Below are positions 1 through 9,485 of a stretch of DNA of 64,000 nt, one piece after another. The stretch's first letter is position 1; every line of letters begins with the position of its first letter. The position numbers were made by a program, and so were the translations under genes. The DNA comes from Capronia americana (lineage: Eukaryota > Ascomycota > Eurotiomycetes > Chaetothyriales > Herpotrichiellaceae). The DNA lies in NCBI GenBank assembly GCA_016110215.1, contig JADWQD010000007.1:1364001-1428000 (forward strand), in the 5' to 3' direction. The notes beneath the pieces are model-generated. The model was not told where the DNA came from. It did not search any database and worked only from the letters and a program-made list of their open reading frames with translations.

Positions 1-795
1 CCCCAAGTTGCACTTGAAATGCTGAACATACACCGTATCAAAGCGAACGATTGTTGCGTATGCGCGGATGTCCACTTCTGTGAGCTCTTTTCCGAGAATG
101 AAGGGTCCACCGTTGCTGGCCAGCATTTTCTCGAGTTTGTTGAGTGCGGCAAAGACGCGAGGCACGTTTTGGTCGTATGTTTCCTGATCGGGGGCGAAGC
201 CGGCTTTGTACACACCGGTGTTGAGGTCTCTTTGCATCCATCCGCTAACCTCGTCGATGTCCTTCCTCAGATGCTCCGGATATAGCGTCACTGTGGCGTA
301 CTCTTCTGGCAACAGCGTATTGAAAGCAACTTGCAGATTTCTCATGAGTTCTGGGCTCTCGTTGTTGACGATCGTGCCGGTTTCCCGGTCCCAGAGGACA
401 GGCACGGAGTATCGTCCTTTGTACTCGGGGTCGGCTTTGAAATACACCTCGTGGAGGTACTGGCTTCCGAACAAGTGGTCTACAGTTGCGTGGGGGTACT
501 CATCGTTCGAGCTCGGAAACTGCCAACCCGGCCAGCCATGTTCATCTCCTTTGGGGTATGGTTTCACGATGGAAATGTCGATGATATCTGTGAGACCTTT
601 CAAGTGCCGAACTAGGTTGGCCCGATGCGCAAACGGGCAGAATAACCCGATATACAAGTGATATCTGCCTCTCTGTGGGGGAAATGGCCCGTCAGGCGTT
701 ATTTGGCCATGCCACGATTGTGCAGAGCCGACAAGATGCTCGGCTACTGTGCTTGGAGACGGTCGACCTGGAGCGATTGCATTTGTCGAGGCCAT
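1..795 (-). CDS. Glutathionyl-hydroquinone reductase-like GST (xi class), C-terminus cut by window edge
   Basis: Continuous reading frame from ATG at 795 down to base 1, 265 codons with no stop, so the gene runs off the left edge. The N-terminal region carries GRYHLYIGLFCPFAHR, the thioredoxin-fold active-site segment of xi-class GSTs, where the cysteine forms the mixed disulphide with glutathione; the family usually has CPWA and here it is CPFA. Further family segments follow: YSVPVLWDRETGTIVNNES (the glutathione-binding Val-Pro and NxES region) and, near the edge, RAYATIVRFDTVYVQHFK, typical of the all-helical domain. Family role: reduces glutathionylated quinones to hydroquinones and free glutathione disulphide, usually in the cytosol. 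No intron is needed in the visible part. About 50-70 C-terminal residues are expected outside the window. Assignment to the family is firm; substrate is not known. Confidence 0.85.
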   Translation of the reverse strand, partial: MASTNAIAPGRPSPSTVAEHLVGSAQSWHGQITPDGPFPPQRGRYHLYIGLFCPFAHRANLVRHLKGLTDIIDISIVKPYPKGDEHGWPGWQFPSSNDEYPHATVDHLFGSQYLHEVYFKADPEYKGRYSVPVLWDRETGTIVNNESPELMRNLQVAFNTLLPEEYATVTLYPEHLRKDIDEVSGWMQRDLNTGVYKAGFAPDQETYDQNVPRVFAALNKLEKMLASNGGPFILGKELTEVDIRAYATIVRFDTVYVQHFKCNLG

Positions 796-1254
796 TGTCG
801 ACGGCATATGGCACAGTATGTTCTGGTCGGATAACGGTATGAGCTGCTTCGCTAGCGATTGTAGGCGTTTCATGAGAGTACATCCCACCAGCGGATATAT
901 AGGTACTAAGCCACGGCGAGGAAGTCGGAACACTGAACACCGACTGAAGTATTCGACTTGCGGATGACAAAATGGAGAGCGCCACAATTCCGTGCCATCC
1001 TCACGATGACGTCAATTTGTTTATGCTTGCATTCTGTGTTTCATGGGTGCTTCGGACGCTTTTCAGTTGGAAATGCATTTGCTGGCTGGTTGGGTGGCAA
1101 GTGACTTGGCTTTCAGTCTGTCAATTTTGATACAGAAAAGCTTCCCTTGCTCTTGCCCGGTGTCGGTCATAAGTTGTCTACACCCATGACCCGGCGCCAT
1201 CCTGCATTCAAAGCCCTGCTTCTCACATGCTCCTGAGCGAGCTCAAGACGAGCA
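796..1254. other. Intergenic, 459 bp
   Basis: Upstream of the GST gene and downstream of the mitochondrial protein gene, both on the minus strand. It should hold the GST promoter. Short open frames here have no coding character and no splice-supported extension. No repeat or RNA gene seen. Confidence 0.6.
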
Positions 1255-2478
1255 CTATGATTTGACATCAGACTTGGCCTTCTCCTTCAGTTTCTGTCCC
1301 TCCTCAACCTTTTGGGACAGAACCTTCTTGACGTCTTCAATCGCACTTTTGATAAGCTTCTCCGCTTCCTGACCATGCTTCTCGCTGAGTTCCTGCAGCT
1401 GTTGCAACTTGGGTCCAATCTCCGTCCCACCGGGAATCATGTGCAAGAACTGCTCGATGCCACCACCAGCACTGTCCGAAGCTTTCTGCGCCTGCTCTCG
1501 AACGAATTTCTGCAGGTCCTCCGAGTTACCTGATTGTGTCGCCTCCTGCACCTTCTGCCATAACTGGCCCAGATCCCCTCGAAGCAGCTTCCCCTTATTC
1601 TCTTCAAAGAGCTTCTTCAGCTCTGGTTGCTTGTCCAGCAATGGCTTGGCCTGCTCCAAACCTTTCTGCCATGCCTGGTCGCCATATTGTTGCACTTGTT
1701 GAGTCTTCTCTTGTACCAATTGTTGAAGCTTTTGGGCTGTCGAGACGCTGATACCGCCAGCCAGAATGTCACGGGCTTGATTCCATGTGTCATCCACCGC
1801 CTTTTTGGCTTCAGGACCATACTGCTCGCCCATCCGTTGTAGCTGTTGGAAACGTCCGCCAAACTGTTCTTTCAGCTGCGGATGGTTGTCGATGATTTCC
1901 TGCCCAGCACTGCCTGCGAGCTTGCCAATACGCTTAAAGGCATCTTGTAGAATATCCCAAGCTTGCGTCGCTGCTTCCATGCTGAATCCCTTGTTGGTGA
2001 CATCTTTGAGTTGACCGTAGGTGTCATTGATGATCTTATTGACCTCGTCTCCATGGCTTTCCTGGATCTTTTCGATATCCTGGAAGACAGAGTCAACGTA
2101 CTTGCTGGCTCCGGGGATCAGCTTTGTGTAGCTTTGCACCGTCTCTTTCAGCCATTGGACTGCTTGACTAGGCTCTGGCGCCTTTTCCGTGGTTTTCCTG
2201 AATGCGCTCTCAACGTAGGACTTTGTTGACTGCACGCTGTTGACTGTAGATTTCACGCCCGAGAAGGAGTACCACGTGTAGCCTAGCAGGAAGGCAAAGA
2301 CACCACCAGCCAGTCCACCTACGAGGGCGGAGCTAGAGCCAGAGGGTGCGCCTGTGCTGGCATTTGCCGGAGCTGTAGACTGGAATCTGACGTGGCGAGG
2401 TTGCAGGGACTGGGAAGGTCCGCGAGGTTTGAGTGTTCGAGTCGAGCGCAGAGCTGCTCTTGGTGTTCTTGCAAGCAT
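1255..2478 (-). CDS. Mitochondrial single-pass protein with long amphipathic helices
   Basis: Intronless, 407 residues from the ATG at 2478. A frame continues 18 codons further upstream, but the Met at 2478 starts an Arg/Ser/Thr-rich, acid-free stretch (MLARTPRAALRSTRTLKPRG) typical of a mitochondrial presequence, followed by VRFQS, a plausible processing region. A Gly-rich hydrophobic segment at about residues 50-72 (ALVGGLAGGVFAFLLGYTWY) should span the inner membrane once. The rest, roughly 75-407, is Lys/Gln/Glu-rich helical sequence with periodic aromatic residues, resembling apolipoprotein-like or MICOS-like amphipathic repeats. I do not recognise a named domain. Inference: inner-membrane-anchored protein facing the intermembrane space or matrix, perhaps with a structural role. 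Function unknown. Confidence 0.8.
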   Translation of the reverse strand: MLARTPRAALRSTRTLKPRGPSQSLQPRHVRFQSTAPANASTGAPSGSSSALVGGLAGGVFAFLLGYTWYSFSGVKSTVNSVQSTKSYVESAFRKTTEKAPEPSQAVQWLKETVQSYTKLIPGASKYVDSVFQDIEKIQESHGDEVNKIINDTYGQLKDVTNKGFSMEAATQAWDILQDAFKRIGKLAGSAGQEIIDNHPQLKEQFGGRFQQLQRMGEQYGPEAKKAVDDTWNQARDILAGGISVSTAQKLQQLVQEKTQQVQQYGDQAWQKGLEQAKPLLDKQPELKKLFEENKGKLLRGDLGQLWQKVQEATQSGNSEDLQKFVREQAQKASDSAGGGIEQFLHMIPGGTEIGPKLQQLQELSEKHGQEAEKLIKSAIEDVKKVLSQKVEEGQKLKEKAKSDVKS

Positions 2479-3820
2479 CGTGCCGAGGTCGTTGGGCAAA
2501 GTAAACAAAGGCAAAGGGTTAACACAACTCACGAGTTTACTTAAGAGCTATTGGCAAGATGAATGTGAGAGCAAAGGAATAAACAATTGAGAACTTTCCC
2601 TGTTGTCTGGGGAGCTCTTCAAGTGAATCCGCAGCAACAATGACGCAGCTGCCTCATTCTTCCCAGAATTCCTCACTTGCATTTCATTGGCAGGACGTCA
2701 AGTCCAGCGGAAGAGGAGCACAAGACGTCATCTTGACAGAAAGACGTCACGTCGGGCGTTTGCGAGACGGCAGCCACCGATCCTTGGCCGTTCTTGCTAT
2801 GCAGTGTCTGCCGCGAGTGCTGATGTTTGTGCAGTTGTTTTCAGGGAACTAGGCACAGGAGGCCGTGAAGATGGGGATCAGGCGGTGTTGTTATGAATGC
2901 AAGGAACCAGGCACTACCAGACAAGATTTCGCCTTCCCCAGATTACTCGCACAAGCGAGGAGCTCTGAGTGGTCGACCTGGAGACGCTTATCTCGCCTGA
3001 AAAACAATTTCAAACCTCCACATTTAGGCTAAGCTTGTGTCCAGCCTTGCAAATAAGAGCCTCGCACGAAGTGCCTCGTCAAACACTTGTGATTGTATCG
3101 CAAGAAGTCGGAGAAGAACTCGTACAGTGGATTGTGGTCAGCCGGGAGCTTCTTTTACTGCTACCCTTAGGATCGTGCCGTCGCAGCTGCTTTTCGTTGG
3201 CCGTTGTCCTTCCACATTATCTCGAATGTGATTGATAGTCTGCCAGTAACACCGGACACACATTGCACGCAACTCTCTCACTAGTAATCGGAGAGTGTTC
3301 AATTCATCTTGGATCGTCACTTAACTGTTCGTGAGATGCGAGTGGTCTGATCAACAGGTGACCGCTGTGTATAGTAGTGATCTCTTCCCATTTCTAGTTG
3401 ATACATTCATAACTGTTCGAATTCCTGAGCATAGCTTCGCGGAACTGCACCGATAATGACAGAGCTGCCACTGCACATTGTGGCCGTGAGCGGAGATCAT
3501 CTCTCGAGGAAAAAACAGCTCCTTGCATACTCACTTAGGCTATATCAATGCAACACAACGTTGTAGCAAAGACCTTGCGCAGCGTGAAATGATGCCCACT
3601 AGATGAGTTTACGAGGCAGAGTACTTTCGTACTCCCTGGGCACCTCTAGAGCGCGTCTGCAAGACTACGTCATCGTCTCAAAACCTCGCAGTCAGCTACT
3701 AGTTACATGCCAGAGGCTCCGTAGTACTCGTTACAGTTTGTAGATCCATCGGCACCTCAATTACTTGCGACCTGGCTTTTATTCTTCACATACGTATGTA
3801 TCTTGTTTGCAAACGCAACC
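2479..3820. other. Intergenic, 1.34 kb
   Basis: Divergent promoter region between two mitochondrial-protein genes (minus at 2478, plus at 3821). I see no coding exon, RNA gene or clear repeat. Confidence 0.55.
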
Positions 3821-4288
3821 ATGGTTCCCAGAGCTTGCATGCGGTCTGTTCAGAGGGCTACGACCTGCATCCGTCCCACAGTGACCTTCCTATCACGCAG
3901 AACAATAGCTTGTCAATCCGGCTCAAAACAATCGAAAAGGCTCCGATCCGCAACATCTCTACAATCATCGTCCTTCCACACTTCGCCCTTCCATCCGGCC
4001 CAGTCGCCCACGGCCGACGCACTAATGGAAGATCTCAACGAGCTATATTCCACAGCGCGCGACGAATTCGAGATTGCGGCCGAAGAAACAGAGAAGAAAA
4101 CGGTGTATGCGGCCGATGATCGCGAAGCGGCGGCCGATGCTTTGAATGCGCTGAAAGAGGCGTTTGCCAAGGCACTGAGGGAAACGAGTCCGGAGGTGGG
4201 AAAGGAGATTCAAGGGAGGGTTGGGTCGAGGATACGGGAGTTGGAGAATGCGGTCAAGGCAATGGAGGAGATGGCGATGGAGGATTGA
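3821..4288 (+). CDS. Small mitochondrial protein of unknown function
   Basis: Intronless, 155 residues. The start at 3821 is chosen because it is the first ATG and sits in a good context (CAACCATGG); the open frame begins earlier only with non-ATG codons. Residues 1-55 are Arg/Ser/Thr-rich and acid-poor with SFHTSPFHP near 50-60, as in a cleavable mitochondrial presequence. The mature part, about residues 65-155, is highly charged and helical: LYSTARDEFEIAAEETEKKT, then an Ala-rich helix and RIRELENAVKAMEEMAMED at the end, likely a coiled coil or helical hairpin. No cysteines pattern, no membrane segment. I do not recognise the family. Inference: soluble matrix or intermembrane-space helper protein. 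Confidence 0.7.
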   Translation: MVPRACMRSVQRATTCIRPTVTFLSRRTIACQSGSKQSKRLRSATSLQSSSFHTSPFHPAQSPTADALMEDLNELYSTARDEFEIAAEETEKKTVYAADDREAAADALNALKEAFAKALRETSPEVGKEIQGRVGSRIRELENAVKAMEEMAMED

Positions 4289-4711
4289 GAGGGAAAAGAG
4301 CGGGATGATACACGGATCGCGCTGGAGGATTCGAGCCGCAAACGCGACGAGTGCGATGCATCCACGTTGACGAGGATACCAAGGAATCTAGGAAAGACGA
4401 GCACTCCTCGACAGATACAGAGCGTCTAGAGATGGGGCTTACCCAGTCGAAACAGCCGGGGATGTGACACGGAGGAGCAATGTGCGTTGCCGGCATGTAC
4501 GACCTGTTCACATAATACATGGTACGAAAGAAAGCGAGCATTTAAACCAGCGCGATGTCGCGCACGGAGCAGCATTCTTGGGTCATGTTATTCTCTCGAT
4601 CTGGTACAGACACATCTGACTGTCCGTACGCCATGCAAAGCTTTTCTTATGCTTGCCCATGCAACCTTGAAATCATCCCCAGGCCATCTTCAACTTGCCG
4701 CCTTGGGCCGC
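4289..4711. other. Convergent 3' intergenic, 423 bp
   Basis: Lies between the 3' ends of the small mitochondrial gene (plus) and the RPS2 gene (minus). It would hold both terminator/polyadenylation regions. No coding exon seen. A GGATTCGAGCC string near 4326 recalls a tRNA T-arm but no tRNA fold is present. Confidence 0.55.
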
Positions 4712-5574
4712 TTAGTATCTCTTGCCCTCCCGTAGGACGTCACCATACTCCTCGAGCGGACTTCTGATGAGCTTGGTCTCCTTCCACAAGTTCGGGGTTA
4801 GGAAGCCGTATGAGTTGCTGACAGCCACAAAGGTCGCCTTCAAGGTGTTCTCCAGCGTCTTAGTACTTCCAGCTGATGAAGTGTATGCGTCCTGCACGCC
4901 GGCCAATTGCAACAATCTCTTGACGGCGGGAGAAGCGACGAGACCAGTACCGCGAGGTGCAGGGATCAATCGGACCGTGACTGAGCCGCATTTTCCGGAC
5001 TCCTTGGTGGGGAGCGAATGGGGCTCACCAAGGTTGGTACCCCAGTAGCCTCGTCGGATAGGCAGAACGGAGAGTTTGGCGATGATGATAGCGGCGCGGA
5101 TGGCGGTCGCGACTTCCTTGGAGGTCTTGATCCCGAGCCCAACGTGGCCTTCGCTATCGCCGATGACCACGATGGCCTTGAATCGGGTGCGTTGACCGGC
5201 TCGAGTCTGCTTCTGGACGGGTTTGATCTGTAGAAAAATCGCCGTTAGGCCACATATTCTGTCCGAGGATCGCTCTCGTCCGGATTCGACGGATAATTTC
5301 AGCTTACCTTCATGACCTCGTCCTTGAGCTTGGGCAAGAACCAATCGACAATCTGGTATTCCTTGATGGGCAGAGAGTGCAAGTAGATTTGTTCCATGCT
5401 CTGGATTTTACCAGCCTTGACGAGACGGCCGAGCTTGGTGACGGGTTGCCATTCCTTCTCGTCTGATTTCGGGCCACCGCGGCGGGGTCCTCGTCGTCCT
5501 CGACGGTCACCTCGCCCTCTGTCTCCACGACCTCGGTCGCCGAAGCCGCCGCGTCCACGGGGAGCGTCAGCCAT
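4712..5574 (-). CDS. RPS2: 40S ribosomal protein S2 (uS5)
   Basis: Two exons: 5574-5308 and 5227-4712, joined in phase 0 (donor GTAAGC, acceptor CTACAG; 80 bp intron), giving 260 residues, the usual eukaryotic length. Residues 1-35 are an Arg/Gly repeat (GRGDRGRGDRRGRRGPRRGG), the RGG tail that is methylated in other eukaryotes. The S5 N-terminal RNA-binding domain follows: KPVQKQTRAGQRTRFKAIV and GDSEGHVGLGIKTSKEVATA. The C-terminal S5 domain has GSVTVRLIPAPRGTGLVASP. It sits at the mRNA entry channel of the small subunit and supports decoding accuracy. It is divergent from the SYM1-like gene, sharing 397 bp of promoter. Very secure. Confidence 0.97.
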
Positions 5575-5971
5575 GTTGTGTGATTGCGCGGATGAGGGAC
5601 TGTCAGATGGTGGTGCGCAAGTTGCTGGGTGAGCGTCTGCTTAATCGGACAGGTTCGGTCAATCGCAGCCAAAAGTTTGGGCGAGGTACTGCCAAGAATT
5701 TTGGGAATTTGTGGGCTATACCTGATTTGGAAGACACGGTACGGGTCCAAACTGGCAGTCTCTCCGCTTGCCCCCCAGCACAACGCTCAAGCCAATGACG
5801 CAGTGTCAATCTGAAAGGCGGACGAGAGTCTCCTTGGTTTTATGCGATTGTTGATATCTCTGTCTACTCTGAGATAACCTTCAGCATTGTTCACACTCAG
5901 CGCTCAATTGTTATGCTCGCTCCATAATCCAATCAATTTTCTTAGAGTCATCTCAGAGGAGGGAAGGGAAA
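5575..5971. promoter_or_regulatory. Divergent promoter, RPS2 / SYM1-like
   Basis: 397 bp between the two start codons, which point away from each other, so it must contain both promoters. I cannot define a TATA box or a recognised ribosomal-protein element by eye. Confidence 0.6.
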
Positions 5972-6637
5972 ATGCCTATACGCTGGTATGCCTGGATATG
6001 CATTTATGCAATCCCTCCGCGCTGACTCTCAAATAGGTACCAAGCGAAGCTGGCAAAGCGCCCGCTGTTGACCCAGGCTGTCACTACCGCTGTAACTTGA
6101 TGCCACTGGGGATCTCCACGAGTATTGACTGACTTGAGGAAGTTCCTTTTCGGCGCTGGTGACACGCTTGCCCAACAGGCCGTGGAGAAAAAAGGCTTCA
6201 AAAAGCATGACCTGGCCCGAACAGCTCGCATGTGCACGTACGGTGGCTGTAAGTATCGGCATTGATGTTGCAGAGTTACGTTGACCGTCGCAGTGGTATT
6301 TGGACCGGCAGCAACCAAGTGGTACGGCTTCTTGCAGAAAAACATCAACCTGAAGTCACATAATGCAACAATAGCGGCACGAGTGCTGGCGGATCAGACG
6401 GTGTTTGCAACGTGCAATCTCGCCTTTTTCCTTTCGACAATGTCGGTGTTGGAAGGGACCGATCCTAAGGAAAAGCTTGCGAAGAGCTACCTGCCTGGTC
6501 TCAAGGCGAACTGGGCGATTTGGCCCGCTGTTCAGGCAGTGAACTTCAAGTTGGTACCCTTGGAGCACCGAGTATTGGTCGTCAATGTCGTCAGTTTGGG
6601 TTGGAACTGTTTCTTGAGTTACTTGAATAGCTCGTGA
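5972..6637 (+). CDS. SYM1: Mpv17/PMP22-family inner-membrane protein (SYM1-like)
   Basis: Four exons: 5972-5985, 6037-6091, 6143-6248, 6294-6637; introns begin GTATGC, GTAACT, GTAAGT and end TAG, AAG, CAG. The product is 172 residues, normal for the family. It opens MPIRWYQAKLAKRPLLTQAV, then LFGAGDTLAQQ, YGGLVFGPAATKWYGFLQ, RVLADQTVFATCNLAFFLS and ends VVNVVSLGWNCFLSYLNS; each matches a conserved block of Mpv17/PMP22 proteins (four short membrane segments; the NxxSLGWNxFLS C-terminal signature). Yeast Sym1 is a mitochondrial inner-membrane protein needed for ethanol growth at high temperature. The tiny 14-base first exon ends inside the Trp codon. I checked for a frame break and found none. 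Confidence 0.93.
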
Positions 6638-7205
6638 CTGCGGGCCATATAGAATAGCTTGACACTGGTATTGGCAACCAATTCATCGTGGTTAAAGGCG
6701 CTGGATAGGCCAAGAAACCAAAGTTGAAGCATTCTCGCCGCAATCAGGCCCATTCGATCCGACGTTTAATTACATGAAGGAGAAGATGCAGAACAACTGA
6801 GTCGAGCCGAAGGGAGCCGCGAGTGAACATTCCATAAGCGGCTAACCGGATTTGGCTGTAGATTTTTGTTCACTGCGGGAAAGTGAACTGCAGAAATGAC
6901 AATTCATTGGGAACAATCTCCAATTTGTACCTCATCCTTGCCGTCTCTCAAGGTCTCAAGGAGTTGATCATTAGTCCTTCACCGAGAAGATCTACAGTTG
7001 GGCAATCGCGCAGGAGCGTAGTTTCTGGTGGAAGCGCCTGCTTGACCCTTGGTCGCCACACCTCGCTTCTCTTCACAAACAAATCCTCAACTTTTACAGT
7101 TGCGCACCTGTCAAGCCCGCCGTTCTGCTCTTTCGCATAACATATTGTACTTTCGTTGTCAGGCTCAAGAGAAGCAGCGAGAATCCCACAAAAGTTCCCT
7201 CGACA
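6638..7205. other. Intergenic, 568 bp
   Basis: Downstream of the SYM1-like gene and upstream of eIF4E, both plus strand; expected to hold the eIF4E promoter and 5' leader. No coding exon or repeat recognised. Confidence 0.55.
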
Positions 7206-7988
7206 ATGGCCGAAGTTGAAGTCCCTCAACCCGTTCCAGGTCCAGTTTCGAATGAAAACGCCGCACCATCCTCTGACGAGATCAAGACGGTCTTCCATGA
7301 TGTGAACAATTTCAATGTCAAACATCCTCTTCTGAACAGCTGGAGTCTGTGGGTGAGTGAGAACATAGTCACAAGATTTGACTCCCGCTAACATGACGGT
7401 GTGACAGTTCACCAAGCCACCCTCATCCAAAGGCGACAACTGGAACGATCTGCTGAAGGAAGTCATCACGTTCGATACTGTTGAAGAGTTCTGGGGCGTC
7501 TACGTATGTCTACAACACTACTGTCAGTTGCATGTCTAATTGGTGCGCAGAACAACATTACAGCGACCTCTGATCTTGCAGTCAAGTCCGATTACCATCT
7601 ATTCAAACGGAACGTACGACCCGAGTGGGAAGACCCACAGAACAAGCACGGCGGCAAGTGGTCATACACGTTCAAGGACAAGAAGTCTGTCAACATTGAC
7701 GAGCTGTGGCTGCATACACAGTTGGCTGCAATTGGTGAGACTCTCGAAGATGAGGGAGACAACGAGATCATGGGTGTGGTCGTCAATGTGAGAAAGAGCT
7801 TCTATCGAATTGGCCTATGGACTCGCACGACGGGAAAGGGGCCTCAGTCACAGGAAGTTCTTAAGAAGATTGGTTCCAGGTTCAAACAGGTTCTCCAGAT
7901 CCCCGACAACGATCAGGTCGAGTTCAGTGGCCACAGTGACGCAGCCCACGCAGGCAGCACACGCGCGAAGACGAAGTATACTGTCTAA
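7206..7988 (+). CDS. Eukaryotic translation initiation factor 4E (cap-binding)
   Basis: Three exons: 7206-7352, 7408-7503, 7551-7988, both junctions in phase 0 (donors GTGAGT, GTATGT; acceptors ACAG, GCAG), 226 residues. After a short acidic/Pro-rich tail the eIF4E fold is clear: HPLLNSWSLWFTKPPSSKGDNW, VEEFWGVYNNIT, YHLFKRNVRPEWEDPQNKHGGKW and the C-terminal WTRTTG segment. The cap-stacking tryptophans are the Trp in NSW.LW/NDLL region (GDNW) and the Trp of PEWED, with the following Glu binding the guanine; FWGVY is the start of the eIF4G-binding face. It binds the mRNA 5' cap and, through eIF4G, recruits the small ribosomal subunit. Secure as eIF4E class I. Confidence 0.96.
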
Positions 7989-9485
7989 GGGTGGAAGTCA
8001 GGGTGTTGCGTCGAGACGCTTTGTGGTTACGACATATTCCTTAAGCCTGGTTGATCAGACAAGGTGTCAACGGCGTTCTTCATGGGATGCAAAACGGTCA
8101 TCATACGAGACAGTATACCCTGCATGTTATTGATGACATGGGCATTACGGAGGAGCAGGTGCTGAAGTTTTCCGAACATACAAGCATGCTTTGATTCATC
8201 GACAATAGTTTTACTGGTCGATAGCTCGTGGCGGCTGGGCCAATCCGGCCATTCACACCTGTAAAACATCGAAAGAGAGCAATGATACTTGCAGCCCATA
8301 CTTAGATGCGCTCCAGTCGTGTTCACGGTTAAGCCAATTATCTGCTGTAACAAGTCCCGGCCTTCGCCTTTCCGATTGCAACGCACGGGTGGCGACGAGA
8401 CGGACAAGGTGTACTTAATACTGCGTTTCCCCAGACTGCCGCACCTCTTTTTACCCTATTTCCTCTCTGAACCACGCGGAGGGTTACAACCCTGTAACAT
8501 GCCTCATTTTCCGGCAACGCAAGTCCTCGGATTCCACTTACCGTCCTCGAATGCGTGTCGTGTGATGGGATTCGGACAAGTGGGACAATTCAGAGGAACT
8601 AACGCTCCAGTGATCAGGTGGCTTCTTTCCTATCGCACAACATTGAAGTCGTACTCAGCGCGCGAGACGTTCTGAGAGCCCAAAAGTTCCGCTCATTAGC
8701 TGAGGTCAAAAGTTACCAAAGGGCTCCTGCCGAGCAGACGCCAGCATGTCGGCCAGCTTCGGGCAGAACCTGACACCATCATCTTTGCTAACCATGCTTG
8801 GTCCTAGCGTTTCTGAGGCTCGAGTCGCGCAATGTAGTTGGATGATATGGATCCCACCACGCCCAAAGTGTAACCGGTGACCAGGATAGTGTTGCTTGCT
8901 CCCTGCTGGCTGGTTTCTGACGTCCTTTTCAGCTGATTGGAGCACAGCCCGCCTCCCTCTCACTTTCTCCTCAAGAAAGCTCACCAGACCACGAGTTGCG
9001 TTCGAGATTCCCGAAGCATGTTGCAGTTTCAATGCACAGGGTCTATCATTCTACTGTGTCTATCATGCCCCTCTTCCCGAAAGATGCTGCGCTGGCACAA
9101 ATCATGCGATCGCGCCCCTCTGCTACCCCTCGGACCCATGATATCTGTCCACCGTCCGTCGCTTCAATGCGAGATATAGCACGCTCGTGCCGTTCATGCA
9201 GGAAGACGGACAGTCCTATCCGCATTGCATGCGTGTAGAGCCAGTCAGTGTTAAGAGTCGCAGCTTGTCGAGTTTGTTCATATACCCTGCCTCAGATCGC
9301 CTAGTTGCCTTATTCTCTTCCATCCTTTCACTCCCGCCTCCACCGAGCTGCCCAAATCACCTTGCAAGCTTGCCTCACTTGCTTCTTCCAGGCGCAATCC
9401 TGTGTCTTGGTCTGGGCAAGTTCGACCCCCCAGCAAACGAAGCCATTGCTCGAAATTCATCAGTTGATATTTCGCCTGACCGCAG
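7989..9485. other. Intergenic, 1.5 kb
   Basis: Separates eIF4E from the Zn2Cys6 gene. Several short open frames exist on both strands but none shows a family match or a consistent splice chain. CTGACCGCAG directly precedes the ATG at 9486, which could be the end of a 5'-leader intron of the regulator gene. Confidence 0.5.

Noticed and set aside
4320..4345. GGATTCGAGCC, resembling a minus-strand tRNA T-arm
   Set aside because: No A box or cloverleaf can be drawn from the flanking bases.
5972..6100. Suspected frame break in exon 2 of the SYM1-like gene
   Set aside because: Careful rereading shows a continuous WYQAKLAKRPLLTQAV frame; no indel.
8706..9032. 108-codon minus-strand frame between eIF4E and the Zn2Cys6 gene
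   Set aside because: Looks mildly protein-like but no family, no convincing start context or introns.
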